Source of the DNA: Sporisorium sorghi
Taxonomy: Eukaryota > Basidiomycota > Ustilaginomycetes > Ustilaginales > Ustilaginaceae
DNA: 64,000 bases
Direction of reading: 5' to 3'
NCBI GenBank assembly: GCA_023212695.1
Contig: JALCCG010000067.1
Span: forward strand, 24,896 to 88,895
The notes under the pieces are model-generated. The model did not search any database and had not been told where the DNA came from. It saw only the letters and a list, made by a program, of their open reading frames with translations. The translations under genes and the position numbers were made by a program. Within the stretch, counting starts at the first letter, position 1. The number at the start of each line of letters is the position of its first letter. Below, in pieces: positions 52,631 through 62,636 of this stretch.

Positions 52631-52717
52631 ATGATCCCCGGAGTAGATGAGACGTATTTCGAGCATCCGTGCCGGGGTTGTTGCACGTGCTCTTGCAATA
52701 TATCAAAATTTAGATGA
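52631..52717 (+). CDS. Possible 28-residue Cys-rich leader peptide upstream of selD
   Basis: An ATG at 52631 opens 28 codons whose end (TGA 52715-52717) overlaps the ATG at 52714. The peptide holds five Cys in nine residues (C14, C17, C18, C20, C22 in HPCRGCCTCSC). No clear Shine-Dalgarno is present, so it may be chance, but placement and composition suggest a leader sensing cysteine or selenium. Unproven. Confidence 0.25.
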   Translation: MIPGVDETYFEHPCRGCCTCSCNISKFR

Positions 52718-52734
52718 TGAAGGGACGACCTGTG

Positions 52735-53787
52735 ATGACTCAATCGGAGAAAATAAAATTAACTTCCTATTCCTCTAAAGGAGGATGCGGCTGCAAAATT
52801 GGTCCTGCGGATCTGGCTCAGGTCATTCGCAAGCTCCCCCAAGCGGAACCCAATCCGAATCTGCTGGTTGGTCTGGATACGAGCGATGATGCAGGTGTAT
52901 ACCGTCTTACCGATGATTTGGCTATGGTCCAGACGGTTGATTTCTTTACACCGATCGTGGATGACCCTTATGATTTTGGTCAAGTGGCAGCGGCCAATGC
53001 AATCAGCGATATCTATGCGATGGGAGGCAAGCCGCTAACGGCATTGAATATTGTGGCATTTCCGATCTCAACTCTGGACAAGCAGGTGTTGACCGATATT
53101 TTGAGAGGTGCTGGGGATAAACTGAAAGAAGCGGGTGTAACACTGGTAGGTGGACACTCCATTGATGATAAAGAGCCGAAATTCGGTCTTGCCGTAACAG
53201 GTACCGTACATCCTGACAAAGTGAGAACGAATGCGGGAGCCAAGCCGGGCGATGTGCTGATTCTTACAAAGCCCATAGGTGTCGGTATCCTTACGAGCTC
53301 CATTAAGAAAGACCTGTTAAGTGATGAGGAGATCCGCCGAGTTACCGCCGTAATGGCAGCACTGAACAAGACCGCTGCCGAAATAATGGAATCGTATGAC
53401 GTTCACGCGTGCACCGATGTGACCGGATTCGGGCTGCTTGGCCATACACTCGAAATGGCAAAAGGAAGCGGGACGGGGATACGCATTTCCAAGTCCTCTG
53501 TACCTGTCCTGGAGCGAGTTAGAGAAATGGCCGAGGGTGGTGTCATTCCGGGTGGGACAAAAAACAACTATGATCACGTGAAGGACGATGTTGATTTTCC
53601 GGACGATATGGATCAGATCGACAAGTGGATACTGTGTGATGCGGTAACTTCGGGTGGACTTCTTATCGCCGTTGACGGCTCTCAGGCGGATCAGCTTCTA
53701 ATGGAGCTTCGGCAAGCCGGGCTGGAAGCGGGAAGTGTCGGCAAGGTCGTAAACGATCATCCGTCCCGCATTGTCGTTGAGTTGTAA
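52735..53787 (+). CDS. selD: Selenide, water dikinase
   Basis: A 350-residue AIRS-fold enzyme that makes selenophosphate from selenide and ATP. The N-terminal active site GGCGCK has Cys (C18) rather than selenocysteine, with K21. Landmarks: VDFFTPIVDDPYDFGQVAAANA, GGHSIDD and TDVTGFGLLGH. ATG 52735 has AAGGGA about 10 bases upstream; an ATG at 52714 lacks a site. Followed 41 bases later by mnmH, so the selenophosphate probably serves tRNA modification; no selA, selB or selC gene is seen in the window. Confidence 0.95.
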   Translation: MTQSEKIKLTSYSSKGGCGCKIGPADLAQVIRKLPQAEPNPNLLVGLDTSDDAGVYRLTDDLAMVQTVDFFTPIVDDPYDFGQVAAANAISDIYAMGGKPLTALNIVAFPISTLDKQVLTDILRGAGDKLKEAGVTLVGGHSIDDKEPKFGLAVTGTVHPDKVRTNAGAKPGDVLILTKPIGVGILTSSIKKDLLSDEEIRRVTAVMAALNKTAAEIMESYDVHACTDVTGFGLLGHTLEMAKGSGTGIRISKSSVPVLERVREMAEGGVIPGGTKNNYDHVKDDVDFPDDMDQIDKWILCDAVTSGGLLIAVDGSQADQLLMELRQAGLEAGSVGKVVNDHPSRIVVEL

Positions 53788-53828
53788 GTGAGCCTTTTTT
53801 TTGGGATCAATAAAGGAGCGAGCAGACC

Positions 53829-54881
53829 ATGTTTCAAGACATCAGCGTTAACGAGTTATTGGAGCTTCAGAATAAAAAGAAGATGACATTAATCGATGTC
53901 CGTTCCCCGTCGGAATACAGGGATTCAACGATCCCGGGAAGCCTGAACATTCCGGTCTTTAATGACGAAGAACGGGCGGAGATTGGCACCATCTATAAGC
54001 AGGTAGGCGTAGACGCGGCTAAAGAGCGCGGACTTGCCATTATGTCGGCCAAGCTTCCCGCCTTCGTTAAGCAATTCAAGGAAATTGACGGTGATAAAGC
54101 AGTTTATTGCTGGCGTGGGGGCATGCGCAGCCGGACAGCGGCAACCGTGCTCTCCCTGATGGATATCCATGTCAGCCGGATTACTGGCGGGATTAAGGCT
54201 TATCGAAAGTATGTGCTGGATACGCTTGAACATAAGACATTAGAGGCCGAAGCGTTTGTTCTGCATGGTTTGACGGGAACGGGCAAGACGGCCGTGCTCA
54301 GGCAGCTTCAGCAGGAGGGGTATCCTGTCGTTGACCTGGAAGGGCTGGCAGGTCATCGCGGCTCGATATTTGGCCATATCGGTTTACAGGCCAGCAATCA
54401 AAAGACCTTTGATTCGGAATTGGTTGAACGACTGAAGCAAGTGGAGTCGGCCCCTTACGTGTTATTCGAAGCCGAGAGCAAGCGGATTGGCAAAATCGTT
54501 GTACCCGACTTCCTTATGGAGAAGAAGGAGTCCGGCGTAGCTATCGTACTTGAACTGCCGATGGAAGAGCGTGTTCGCCAGATCATGGAGGACTACAATC
54601 CCGCTGCATACAAAGAACAGTATTTGGCGGCTTTCCAATTGATTAAAAACAGGATCCATACTCCTGTTGCTGCTGAGATCGGGAGGTCTCTGGAGGAGGG
54701 ACGGTTTGCACAGGGAATCCGGATGCTGCTTGAGCATTATTATGATCCCAAGTATAACCATACCTCCAGTCAATATGAAGATGCCTCGCCTATCGTTGTC
54801 TCAGTGGATAAAGTAGAGGAAGCTGTGAAAGCCGTAAAAGAAATATTGCGGAATCAGATGCTGCAGAAGACCGGCACGTAA
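53829..54881 (+). CDS. mnmH: tRNA 2-selenouridine synthase
   Basis: A 350-residue protein with an N-terminal rhodanese domain, catalytic C94 in YCWRGGMRS, and a C-terminal P-loop domain with GLTGTGKT at 147-154. This is the MnmH/SelU/YbbB arrangement, which replaces 2-thiouridine with 2-selenouridine at the wobble base of some tRNAs via a geranylated intermediate. AAAGGAGC lies before the ATG. Forms an operon with selD. Confidence 0.95.
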   Translation: MFQDISVNELLELQNKKKMTLIDVRSPSEYRDSTIPGSLNIPVFNDEERAEIGTIYKQVGVDAAKERGLAIMSAKLPAFVKQFKEIDGDKAVYCWRGGMRSRTAATVLSLMDIHVSRITGGIKAYRKYVLDTLEHKTLEAEAFVLHGLTGTGKTAVLRQLQQEGYPVVDLEGLAGHRGSIFGHIGLQASNQKTFDSELVERLKQVESAPYVLFEAESKRIGKIVVPDFLMEKKESGVAIVLELPMEERVRQIMEDYNPAAYKEQYLAAFQLIKNRIHTPVAAEIGRSLEEGRFAQGIRMLLEHYYDPKYNHTSSQYEDASPIVVSVDKVEEAVKAVKEILRNQMLQKTGT

Positions 54882-54918
54882 TCATTCGTATAATCCGAGA
54901 GGATAAGGAGGATCCATT

Positions 54919-55113
54919 GTGGTTCTGTATTTAATCGTGATTACTTTGGCTTTGATCGGCGGCATTGCGACGCTGCTTGTTGGTTTTTCCCAGGAAAACC
55001 GCAAGTCGAATCCAGCGTATGAAAGTAAAACCAAAGCTAATATTACCAAGCTGATCGTCATCTATGTGTTGGCCTTGATCGCATTTATTGTGATTTGGTC
55101 ACTATTCGATTAG
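54919..55113 (+). CDS. Small two-helix membrane protein, unknown
   Basis: A 64-residue protein with two hydrophobic helices (residues about 2-24 and 42-62) and a basic polar loop (SQENRKSNPAYESKTKANITK). The start is a GTG at 54919 with AAGGAGG 7 bases upstream. It begins 37 bases after mnmH and is followed by a terminator, so it may be the last gene of the selD operon. No known function; probably a conserved Paenibacillus membrane protein. Confidence 0.7.
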   Translation: MVLYLIVITLALIGGIATLLVGFSQENRKSNPAYESKTKANITKLIVIYVLALIAFIVIWSLFD

Positions 55114-55122
55114 AAAAAACAG

Positions 55123-55176
55123 ATCGCCCCTGACCAAGAGCTGGATACCTGACGTATCGCTTTTGGCAGGGGCGAT
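55123..55176. terminator. Terminator after the selD operon
   Basis: ATCGCCCCTG (55123-55132) pairs perfectly with CAGGGGCGAT (55167-55176), followed by TTCTTT. Faces the convergent gene at 55200. Confidence 0.85.
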
Positions 55177-55199
55177 TTCTTTGAGATGAAAGGCTTTCT

Positions 55200-55844
55200 T
55201 TAAATAGACGAAAGGGCTTCGGATATGGGCGAATCGCCTGCGATCAGATCGAAGGAACGCCGGAAGGTGTTCTCTTCATCCAGGGATAACAGAATCGTGC
55301 TTGCTACATCCTCCCGCGGAATGGAGCCGCTATGGATGTCCTCGGCAGCGGTGATACGGCCTGTACCGGGTTCATTCAGAAGTCCTCCTGGACGAATAAT
55401 CGTATAGGAGAGGCTGCTGCTGCGCAGGATCTGATCCGCATAATGCTTGGCTGCATAATAGGGCTTGATTTTTTCATTCCAGGACTCCCGGTTGTGGGTC
55501 TGTATGGCGCTAACCATAATGAAGCGTGAGACATGTGCCTGCTCGGCAGCCTCGATCATTTTTGCAGCCCCATCCAGATCAATTAAGAGAGTTTTATCAT
55601 AACCGGTTGCACCGCCTGAACCGGCGGCAAATACAATGGCTTGGCAATCCTGCGCGGCCTGTGCAAGCTCATCAACCGCTCCTTCCAGATTAGCAAGGAC
55701 GGTTTCGATTCCGGCATTTTCGAAATATCGTGCCTGCTCCTCTTTTCGAACCATCGCTTTTACGGTGTAGGCTTCATGATCTTGAAGCAGGTGTGTAAGG
55801 TGTTTTCCGATTTGACCATTCGCACCGACTACTAGAACCTTCAT
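55200..55844 (-). CDS. NAD(P)-binding atypical SDR protein (YhfK-like)
   Basis: A 214-residue Rossmann protein with GANGQIGKHL at its N-terminus, an atypical short-chain dehydrogenase (NAD(P)H-binding family). Length and pattern equal B. subtilis YhfK. AAAGGAG precedes the ATG at 55844; the frame extends to 55877 without a site. Substrate unknown. Single gene. Confidence 0.82.
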   Translation of the reverse strand: MKVLVVGANGQIGKHLTHLLQDHEAYTVKAMVRKEEQARYFENAGIETVLANLEGAVDELAQAAQDCQAIVFAAGSGGATGYDKTLLIDLDGAAKMIEAAEQAHVSRFIMVSAIQTHNRESWNEKIKPYYAAKHYADQILRSSSLSYTIIRPGGLLNEPGTGRITAAEDIHSGSIPREDVASTILLSLDEENTFRRSFDLIAGDSPISEALSSI

Positions 55845-56025
55845 AGGACAAACTCCTTTATCGTTAAAATTTATCATATTAGAGTAATAATACCAAATTC
55901 AGCATAACCTAAGGGAAATTTCTTGGGAATCAGCGCTGGACTTTTCTTTATCTCTGGAAAATGATATTATCTTGTTTTCACCCAAGTCATATAGATTTGA
56001 AACAACGCAAAGGAGAAAAGAGAGT

Positions 56026-56691
56026 TTGAGCGGACAGATGAATTGGGCTTCAGGAAGACAACGCTGGATTTTCTTTATATCACTCATCAGCTTCGTAGGA
56101 TTTATCATAATGGCCGCATTGGTTAAGTTTCAGCTCTTGGCTCCACTCGATCTGGCCATCATAACCTCAATACAGAACCTGGAGCATCCATTCATTACGG
56201 ATATCGCAATAGGCCTCTCATTTATAGGCTCAATCGGTCCGGTTACTGTATTGTGTCTTATCGTAATCGCCGTGCTATATTGGGTATTGAGGCGTCGCAC
56301 GGAGATTCTTCTACTTATTGTAGTCGTATTCGGTTCATCTATTCTTAATCTATTATTAAAATTAATTTTTCAACGGGTGAGGCCGGATATCCACCGCCTG
56401 GTTGAAATTACGGGATACAGCTTTCCCAGCGGGCATTCGATGGGTGCTTTTTCCTTCTATAGCGTGCTGGCATATTTGTTGTGGAGACATATAGACAGCA
56501 GGACAGGAAGAGGAGTATTAATCGCTTTTGCAATCATCATGATTGTAAGCATTGGGCTTAGCCGGATATATCTGGGTGTTCACTATCCAAGCGACATCCT
56601 CGGGGGCTATTTGGCTTCCTGCGCATGGGTTAGTTTTATGGTCCGATATTATGAGAGAAGAATGGGGAAGCGGGCCTTCCCGGATGCGTGA
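56026..56691 (+). CDS. PAP2-family membrane phosphatase
   Basis: A 221-residue protein with about six membrane helices and all three PAP2 motifs: KLIFQRVRPD, FPSGHSMGAF and SRIYLGVHYPSD. It dephosphorylates a lipid phosphate such as undecaprenyl or phosphatidylglycerol phosphate outside the membrane. The start is a TTG at 56026 with AAAGGAG 10 bases upstream. Confidence 0.88.
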   Translation: MSGQMNWASGRQRWIFFISLISFVGFIIMAALVKFQLLAPLDLAIITSIQNLEHPFITDIAIGLSFIGSIGPVTVLCLIVIAVLYWVLRRRTEILLLIVVVFGSSILNLLLKLIFQRVRPDIHRLVEITGYSFPSGHSMGAFSFYSVLAYLLWRHIDSRTGRGVLIAFAIIMIVSIGLSRIYLGVHYPSDILGGYLASCAWVSFMVRYYERRMGKRAFPDA

Positions 56692-56819
56692 ACGTCATGT
56701 CGGCCTGCATCACTTTGGAAAAGTAAGGGTAATTCATGGAATAGCGGTTTAAGCGGAGGAGTATGTATCATGGTGTGTAAGCATAGATTTGAATTTGGGT
56801 TATGTAAGGAGGGCTGTCT

Positions 56820-57878
56820 ATGGCATTTGGAGCAAGAATGTTCAAAACCGGCCTAGCCGTAACGCTGGCTCTTTATTTGGCTATGCTGTTTGATTTTCAA
56901 TCCCCTGTTGTAGCAGCCATAGCCGCGATTTTTGCGATGCAGCCGTCTATCTATCGGTCGTGGAGATATTTCCTGGACCAGCTGCAGACGAGTACGCTTG
57001 GGGCGATACTGGCGATGCTCGGAGGATATTTTTTATCCAATCAACCGATTTCGGTCGGTCTGGTATGTATTTTAGTGATCATGATCTGCATGAAATTAAA
57101 AATGGGAGAGACGATCGGTCTCACCCTGGTTACGGTTATATCCGTAATGGAAGCTTCCGGTCAATGGGACTTTGCACTCAACCGGTTTATTCTCACGATC
57201 ATCGGCATCGTATCTGCTTTCCTTATTAATATTCTCGTATTTCCTCCAAAGCCGAAGGAGCAGTACATTAAACGGATTCATATTGTCTTTGGCAAAATGT
57301 CGCTGCTGCTGCGGACGGCCATTTCCCACGAGATGAAGGATTCGGTCTACCGTGCGGAGAAGAAGGAACTTGAAACAGCAATCAAATCGTTGTCGGACAA
57401 ATACAATTTGTTTGAGGAGGAGCAGAAAAAGCTGAAGCGGGCCAAGTATAGTCAAGCTAGACAGCTTGTTGTGTATAAGCAGCTGCTCCAATCCCTTCGT
57501 AAAGGATATGAAGTGCTGGACGCCGTGGAGAATCATTACTTCCAGGCGGAACGGTCGGAACTGATCGACGAGCAATTTGATAGCAATCTGGAGCGGCTGA
57601 TGAAGTACCATGAGCATATTCTATGGAAGTTCGAAGGAAAGCTGAAGCCGAATGAGGACGAGGCGGAGACCATGGCCGAGAACAATGAAGCGTTTATGGA
57701 GCAAGTGATGTGCGGACCGGGCGCAGATCCTGGTGGGCTTCGGCTGTCGGTTGTGGCTGCCTCCATGTATGATTACGGTTATCAACTTGACCGGTTGAAT
57801 CGGGTGGCGGATCAAATCAGCCGTGTCGTGGAGGACAAGGAACAGGAAGAAGCCTTGTTCTCCTGGTTGAGAAAATAA
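56820..57878 (+). CDS. Aromatic acid exporter family protein (ArAE/FUSC-like, YqjA-type)
   Basis: A 352-residue protein: four or five N-terminal membrane helices (residues about 8-140; AVTLALYLAMLF, AAIAAIFAMQPSIYRSW), then a long cytoplasmic coiled-coil region rich in Lys and Glu. This is the half-size ArAE_1 layout found in Bacillota, related to fusaric acid/p-hydroxybenzoate exporters. AAGGAGGG precedes the ATG. Substrate not known. Confidence 0.82.
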   Translation: MAFGARMFKTGLAVTLALYLAMLFDFQSPVVAAIAAIFAMQPSIYRSWRYFLDQLQTSTLGAILAMLGGYFLSNQPISVGLVCILVIMICMKLKMGETIGLTLVTVISVMEASGQWDFALNRFILTIIGIVSAFLINILVFPPKPKEQYIKRIHIVFGKMSLLLRTAISHEMKDSVYRAEKKELETAIKSLSDKYNLFEEEQKKLKRAKYSQARQLVVYKQLLQSLRKGYEVLDAVENHYFQAERSELIDEQFDSNLERLMKYHEHILWKFEGKLKPNEDEAETMAENNEAFMEQVMCGPGADPGGLRLSVVAASMYDYGYQLDRLNRVADQISRVVEDKEQEEALFSWLRK

Positions 57879-58188
57879 GCATATCAAACGATATGAAGGG
57901 GCCGATCAAGACTCGCTTTTGATCAGCCGTTATGACCAACATGCGGATGGCAGGAGCTTTCTTGGCAAGCCCAATCGGACATGGTATGGTAGATGAACCA
58001 TACGATATGAATGCAAAAAAACCGGCCATTCCGGCCGGTTACTAAATTCAAATGTTGTATTAACTGTAGCATGCTGTTATAATTAGCAATGGTTTGTCAT
58101 TAAAAACAAATAATGTGGTTAGAATACCACAACTGTATTATATCACAGACATTTTGCGCTGTCAACCAGTAAATTAGGGGGATGAACA
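57879..58188. other. Intergenic region before helD with hairpins
   Basis: Contains a GATCAA/TTGATC stem near 57905-57925, a perfect AACCGGCC/GGCCGGTT hairpin (58020-58040; the A-run before it gives a T-run only on the minus strand), and a TGTGGT/ACCACA hairpin at 58114-58131 in the helD leader. No gene. Confidence 0.55.
58055..58083 (+). promoter_or_regulatory. helD promoter
   Basis: TTGTAT (58055-58060) and TATAAT (58078-58083) are 17 bases apart. The leader of about 100 bases carries a 6-bp hairpin (58114-58131). Confidence 0.65.
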
Positions 58189-60516
58189 ATGGCTATCAGC
58201 GAACAGGATTGGCAAGAAGAACAGACACGGGTAACGGAAGTATCAACGAAAATCAGCAATAAAATATCTCAGTTGGAAGCGAGTGTCGGAGATATCCGTG
58301 ATGTCGTTATCGATATGCGGAAGGACTTCTGGGACGAAGTTACGGTTAACTTCAGCAACCCGGATGATTTAGGTGAAACATCGACCAATCTGAGACAGCA
58401 GTCACAGGTACTGGCAGAACGTGAGCATGCTCATCTGCAGTCAAGCAAGCTGCTTAAAAAGTACAGAAAACTCGTGGAATCTCCTTACTTTGGTCGCATT
58501 GATTTTAAAGAGGAAGGAACCTCGGAGACGGAGACTATTTATCTGGGAACCGGCTCTTTTCTGGATGAAAATATGGAGACGTTCCTCGTGTATGACTGGC
58601 GTGCACCGATATCCAGCCTGTATTATGACGGAGCCCCGGGTCCGGCCCAGTATGAGACGCCCTCCGGCCTGGTGAAAGGTGAAATGCTGCTGAAGCGCCA
58701 GTTTGTAATCCATAGCGGCCAGATCAAGGTATTGTTTGATACTGGCGTGACGATTGGTGATGAACTGCTCCAGCAGGTACTCAGCCACAGCGCGGATGAC
58801 CGGATGAAGAGCATTGTAGCTACCATTCAGAAGGAGCAGAATGCGGTCATACGAAACGACAAAACACGCATGCTGATCGTTCAGGGAGCTGCTGGCAGCG
58901 GAAAAACCTCAGCCGCACTGCAGCGGGTGGCTTATCTACTGTACAAATACCGGGAGACACTCCGGGCCGATCAGATGATTCTGTTCTCCCCGAACCCGCT
59001 GTTTAACAGTTATGTGTCCACCGTGCTTCCCGAGCTTGGCGAGGACAACATGCAGCAAACGACCTTCCAGTCCTATTTGGAGCACCGTTTGGGCAAGGAA
59101 TTTGATCTCGAAGATGTATTCACACAGACGGAAACTTTGCTGAATGCAGATGATTCGCTCCGCTACCGCGCGCATCTGGAGAGCATATCCTATAAATCCT
59201 CCGGCGCTTATCTGGATACCATCCGACGATATAAAGAGCTGCTAGAGAAGAATGGCATGCTCTTTAAACCGGTTGTTTTCCAAGGCAAGGTCATCGTCAG
59301 CTCGGATGAAATGACCGCCCAGTTCTATGGTTATGATTCAGCGGTTAAACTCGCCGGCCGGATTGATCTTATGAAGGAATGGATGCTGAAACGTCTGTCG
59401 GAGTTTGCCCAAAGTGAAAAAGACGCTCCATGGGTCGAGGAGCAAATCGAGCTGCTGGATTCGGATGATTACCAGCGCGCCTTCCAAACGATGAAGCGGA
59501 AGCAGAAACGGAAGGAAGAGACGTTTGACGATTTTGATAAGGAAAAGGACGTCCTTGCAAAAATGGTGATCAGCCAACGTCTCAAACCGGTCAGACGCTG
59601 GATCAAGCGATTCCGCTACGTGGATGTCAAGGGGATGTACCGTAAACTGTTCACAGACGAATCCTTGTTCCGCCGGGCTGCGGGCGATCCTGAGAATCTT
59701 CCGGCACATTGGGAGGATATCTGTAAGCTCACCACAGCCTCCCTGGACGATAAATCGTTGATGTACGAAGATGCTACCCCGTTCCTGTACCTGAAGGAGC
59801 TGCTCCAGGGTTTCCGTACGAACACCGCCATTCGTCATGTGATTGTCGATGAGGTTCAGGACTATTCGGGTTTCCAGCTGGAATTCCTGAAGCGATTGTT
59901 CCCTCGGGCCAAAATGACGGTACTCGGTGATCTTAATCAAGCGATTTATGCGCATGGGGAGGCTCTGGGAAGCTTGGAGAACTTGGTCAGTTTGTATGGT
60001 AAAGAGGATACGGAAGTTATCACCCTGACGCAAAGTTACCGCTCCACGTATGAAATCGTTGATTTCACTCGGCAAATGATTCCTGGAGGAGAGCGGATCG
60101 TTCCCTTTAACCGTCCGGGTGAAGCGCCGCGGGTGATTCAGGTTCAGGATGAAGAAGCGCTGAACGGAACGATTATTTCCGATATACGTGAGCTTCATGA
60201 GCAGGGATTCCAGTACGTCGCGGTCATCTGTCGAACGGAAGAAGAGAGCCGGCGTGTGCACAAGCAGCTGTCAGCTGATATTCATACGAGATTGATCACC
60301 AAGACGACCCCGGCATTTGAAAAAGGAACCCTTGTTGTTCCCGCCTATTTGGCAAAGGGTGTCGAATTCGATGCGGTTATCATTTACAACGGTTCCGAGG
60401 ACGTGTATCACCGGGAAAGCGACCGGAAGCTGTTCTATACCGCCTGCACACGTGCGATGCATAAACTGCATGTTTATCATATCGGGGAAAAAAGCCATTT
60501 TATCCCGGAAACTTGA
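58189..60516 (+). CDS. helD: RNA polymerase recycling motor HelD
   Basis: A 775-residue UvrD/Rep-like superfamily 1 protein. An N-terminal coiled coil (residues 1-90) is followed by a Walker A box GAAGSGKT at 233-240 and a DEVQD motif at 554-558, with FYTACTRAMHKLHV as the last helicase motif. In B. subtilis HelD binds RNA polymerase and frees stalled core enzyme. Length equals the Bacillus protein. Shine-Dalgarno GGGGG precedes the ATG. Confidence 0.93.
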   Translation: MAISEQDWQEEQTRVTEVSTKISNKISQLEASVGDIRDVVIDMRKDFWDEVTVNFSNPDDLGETSTNLRQQSQVLAEREHAHLQSSKLLKKYRKLVESPYFGRIDFKEEGTSETETIYLGTGSFLDENMETFLVYDWRAPISSLYYDGAPGPAQYETPSGLVKGEMLLKRQFVIHSGQIKVLFDTGVTIGDELLQQVLSHSADDRMKSIVATIQKEQNAVIRNDKTRMLIVQGAAGSGKTSAALQRVAYLLYKYRETLRADQMILFSPNPLFNSYVSTVLPELGEDNMQQTTFQSYLEHRLGKEFDLEDVFTQTETLLNADDSLRYRAHLESISYKSSGAYLDTIRRYKELLEKNGMLFKPVVFQGKVIVSSDEMTAQFYGYDSAVKLAGRIDLMKEWMLKRLSEFAQSEKDAPWVEEQIELLDSDDYQRAFQTMKRKQKRKEETFDDFDKEKDVLAKMVISQRLKPVRRWIKRFRYVDVKGMYRKLFTDESLFRRAAGDPENLPAHWEDICKLTTASLDDKSLMYEDATPFLYLKELLQGFRTNTAIRHVIVDEVQDYSGFQLEFLKRLFPRAKMTVLGDLNQAIYAHGEALGSLENLVSLYGKEDTEVITLTQSYRSTYEIVDFTRQMIPGGERIVPFNRPGEAPRVIQVQDEEALNGTIISDIRELHEQGFQYVAVICRTEEESRRVHKQLSADIHTRLITKTTPAFEKGTLVVPAYLAKGVEFDAVIIYNGSEDVYHRESDRKLFYTACTRAMHKLHVYHIGEKSHFIPET

Positions 60517-60522
60517 AATAGG

Positions 60523-60563
60523 AAGATCTGTCTGAGCTCTGGGTTTAGGCAGATCTTTTTTTT
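60523..60563 (+). terminator. helD terminator
   Basis: AAGATCTG-TCT pairs with AGG-CAGATCTT, followed by eight T. Confidence 0.9.
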
Positions 60564-60575
60564 GAGGAGTGATTC

Positions 60576-60698
60576 ATGAAAAAAAATGTTCTGTTTCATG
60601 CAAGGAAAAAATCGGAAATTATTTTGTGGATGAATCAGGGTAATTTCTTATGTCTTATGGAGGGTGTTATCCAATTTAAAGCATTATTTGACCGTTGA
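60576..60698 (+). CDS. Possible 40-residue peptide
   Basis: ATG 60576 with GAGGAG 7 bases upstream opens 40 codons (MKKNVLFHARKK..., ending ALFDR). The ribosome site is unusually good, but no family is recognised, and the site lies right after the helD terminator. It may be a small gene or chance. The rest of 60517-60819 has nothing else. Confidence 0.3.
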   Translation: MKKNVLFHARKKSEIILWMNQGNFLCLMEGVIQFKALFDR

Positions 60699-60819
60699 TT
60701 AATAAATTTTTTGAAATATTTTTGGGTTAAGCGGTTTCATGGCCTCCATAACTATTCATTTTAGACACAATTTTGACGAAAATAGAATGGGGGTATATTA
60801 CTTATCAAAGGTCGGGTGC

Positions 60820-62529
60820 TTGCGGATGAAGATAAAAACAAAATTAATTCTATCGTCTACGATTCTTGCGACGGTTACGGCGGTTATCGTAATCATTGCA
60901 TTTATCACTTCGAACATGACGGAGAAGAGGTTCAGCAAGATTATTGAAGAGGATCAAAAGGTCATTTACAACCTGACCCAACTTGAAACTTTATTGACAG
61001 GGATTTCAAATGACGAGCGCGGCTACTTGTTGACCGGGGATTCGACCTTTGTAGATTCGTTAAAATCGAGACAGGAATCCGTTAGTAAACTTATGAAAGA
61101 AACCAAAGTCTTAATGACGACTGAGGAAGATGTAAAGGTCTTCAACCAGATTGAAACCGGATATGTAATTTACACGGAAGCTGTGACACAGGTCTTAAAC
61201 AAATTGGGGTACGATACGGGGTTTTACAAGGCGGTACCGTTTCGGGTATACGAAGCCGCGTTTAACCAGGAACGTGAGATTCGCAAATCTTTCAGTACGC
61301 TTATAGCGGAGTTCACGATCAATAAAAATGAAGCTTTGGCCAAGCAGGCCGATGAGATTGCCAGCAACAGCGAACTTCAGAATATGATGATTATGCTGAT
61401 TGGTATGGCAGCCGTCGTTTATTTTGCGATCCAGGGATATCTTCTTACCCGCTCCATTCGTCCATTGAACCAGATGAGCGATCAGCTATTAAGAATCGCC
61501 GATGGCGGCGGTGATCTTGTTACCCGCCTGAACATAACCACGAAAGACGAGATCAGGGCGGTTGCCGATGCGTATAACAAGCTGGTCGAGGGGTTCCGGG
61601 CATTGGTTGTACAGGTGCAGGATACCGCTGGACAAGTCGGTACCGCAGCGTCGACACTGCACTCCACCACGGAGGAAATTCGTCAGGCATCTCAGCAAAC
61701 CTCGGGCATCATGGAAGAATTGGCAGCCGGGGTTGAGAACCAGCTTCAGGATACGGAGGAAACGACAGCAACGGTAACGGATATGGCGGAAGGAATGAAG
61801 CATATCACGCTCGCCGCAAAAGACGTGTCCGGATTGGCAGCCACTGCGAACAAGTTAGCATCCGAAGGCGAACAGGCGATTATACATACGTTGAACCAAA
61901 TGGAAGGCATCCGCACCAGTGTAGATCAATCCGCACAGTCGGTAAGAGCTCTTGGTGAAAAAGCCTCAAACATCGGGGCGATGGGACAAATTATTATTGA
62001 AATTGCGGAGCAGACTTCCCTTCTGGCTTTGAATGCTTCGATTGAGGCAGCTCGCGCGGGAGAGCACGGAAGAGGTTTTGCAGTCGTTGCTGCTGAGGTA
62101 CGGAAATTGGCAGACCAGGCTTCCAATTCCTCTGTTGAAATCAGGCAGTTTGTGCACGAGCTTCAGCAGGATATTTATGATTTGGCCGGGGTCATGGAAC
62201 AGGGTACACGCGAGGTTACAGAAGGCATGTCCGTGGCGCAGGGAGCCGAGAGAGCCTTTAAGGACATCGAGCAGTCTGTTGTGGAATTGAATGAACAGAT
62301 TCAAGGCGTAACCGTTGCAACCGAACAGATGAACTCCGGGGCTGATGATCTCGTTCATGCCATTCGCAGAATTCAGGAAGTTACAGAAACCACAGCCGGC
62401 GGAACACAAAGTGTTAGCGCTGCAACGGAAGAACAGCTGGCTTCCATGGAGGAAATCACCAATTCCGTAGAAGATCTGAACGTAATGTCCGGCAAGCTGC
62501 GACAGTTGATGTCCGGTTTTAAAGTATAA
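60820..62529 (+). CDS. Methyl-accepting chemotaxis protein
   Basis: A receptor of about 569 residues. First helix near residues 13-33, then an extracellular helical sensor of CHASE3/4HB type ([17 protein letters not shown]), second helix ([20 protein letters not shown]), HAMP, and the signalling tip [28 protein letters not shown]. Start is TTG 60820 (AAAGG 8 bases upstream) or the ATG at 60826. It senses an unknown ligand. Single gene. Confidence 0.92.
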   Translation: MRMKIKTKLILSSTILATVTAVIVIIAFITSNMTEKRFSKIIEEDQKVIYNLTQLETLLTGISNDERGYLLTGDSTFVDSLKSRQESVSKLMKETKVLMTTEEDVKVFNQIETGYVIYTEAVTQVLNKLGYDTGFYKAVPFRVYEAAFNQEREIRKSFSTLIAEFTINKNEALAKQADEIASNSELQNMMIMLIGMAAVVYFAIQGYLLTRSIRPLNQMSDQLLRIADGGGDLVTRLNITTKDEIRAVADAYNKLVEGFRALVVQVQDTAGQVGTAASTLHSTTEEIRQASQQTSGIMEELAAGVENQLQDTEETTATVTDMAEGMKHITLAAKDVSGLAATANKLASEGEQAIIHTLNQMEGIRTSVDQSAQSVRALGEKASNIGAMGQIIIEIAEQTSLLALNASIEAARAGEHGRGFAVVAAEVRKLADQASNSSVEIRQFVHELQQDIYDLAGVMEQGTREVTEGMSVAQGAERAFKDIEQSVVELNEQIQGVTVATEQMNSGADDLVHAIRRIQEVTETTAGGTQSVSAATEEQLASMEEITNSVEDLNVMSGKLRQLMSGFKV

Positions 62530-62558
62530 ATAAGGAAAAATTGCATAAGGGAAAAATT

Positions 62559-62631
62559 GACCACCTTGCAGTCATGCATATTCTAGGCGAAAGAACCTAC
62601 AATATGGATGACAGATAACGCAAAGGTGGTC
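62559..62631 (+). promoter_or_regulatory. Long-range hairpin enclosing the MFS gene ribosome-binding site
   Basis: GACCACCTTGC (62559-62569) pairs with GC-A-AAGGTGGTC (62620-62631) with one bulge. The right arm contains the AAAGGTGG Shine-Dalgarno for the ATG at 62637, so the fold would hide it. The 50-base loop has no further clear structure. Confidence 0.55.
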
Positions 62632-62636
62632 TTCTC

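Noticed and set aside
59338..60261. 307-codon minus-strand frame inside helD
   Set aside because: Shadow of a well-supported helicase gene; no start signal.
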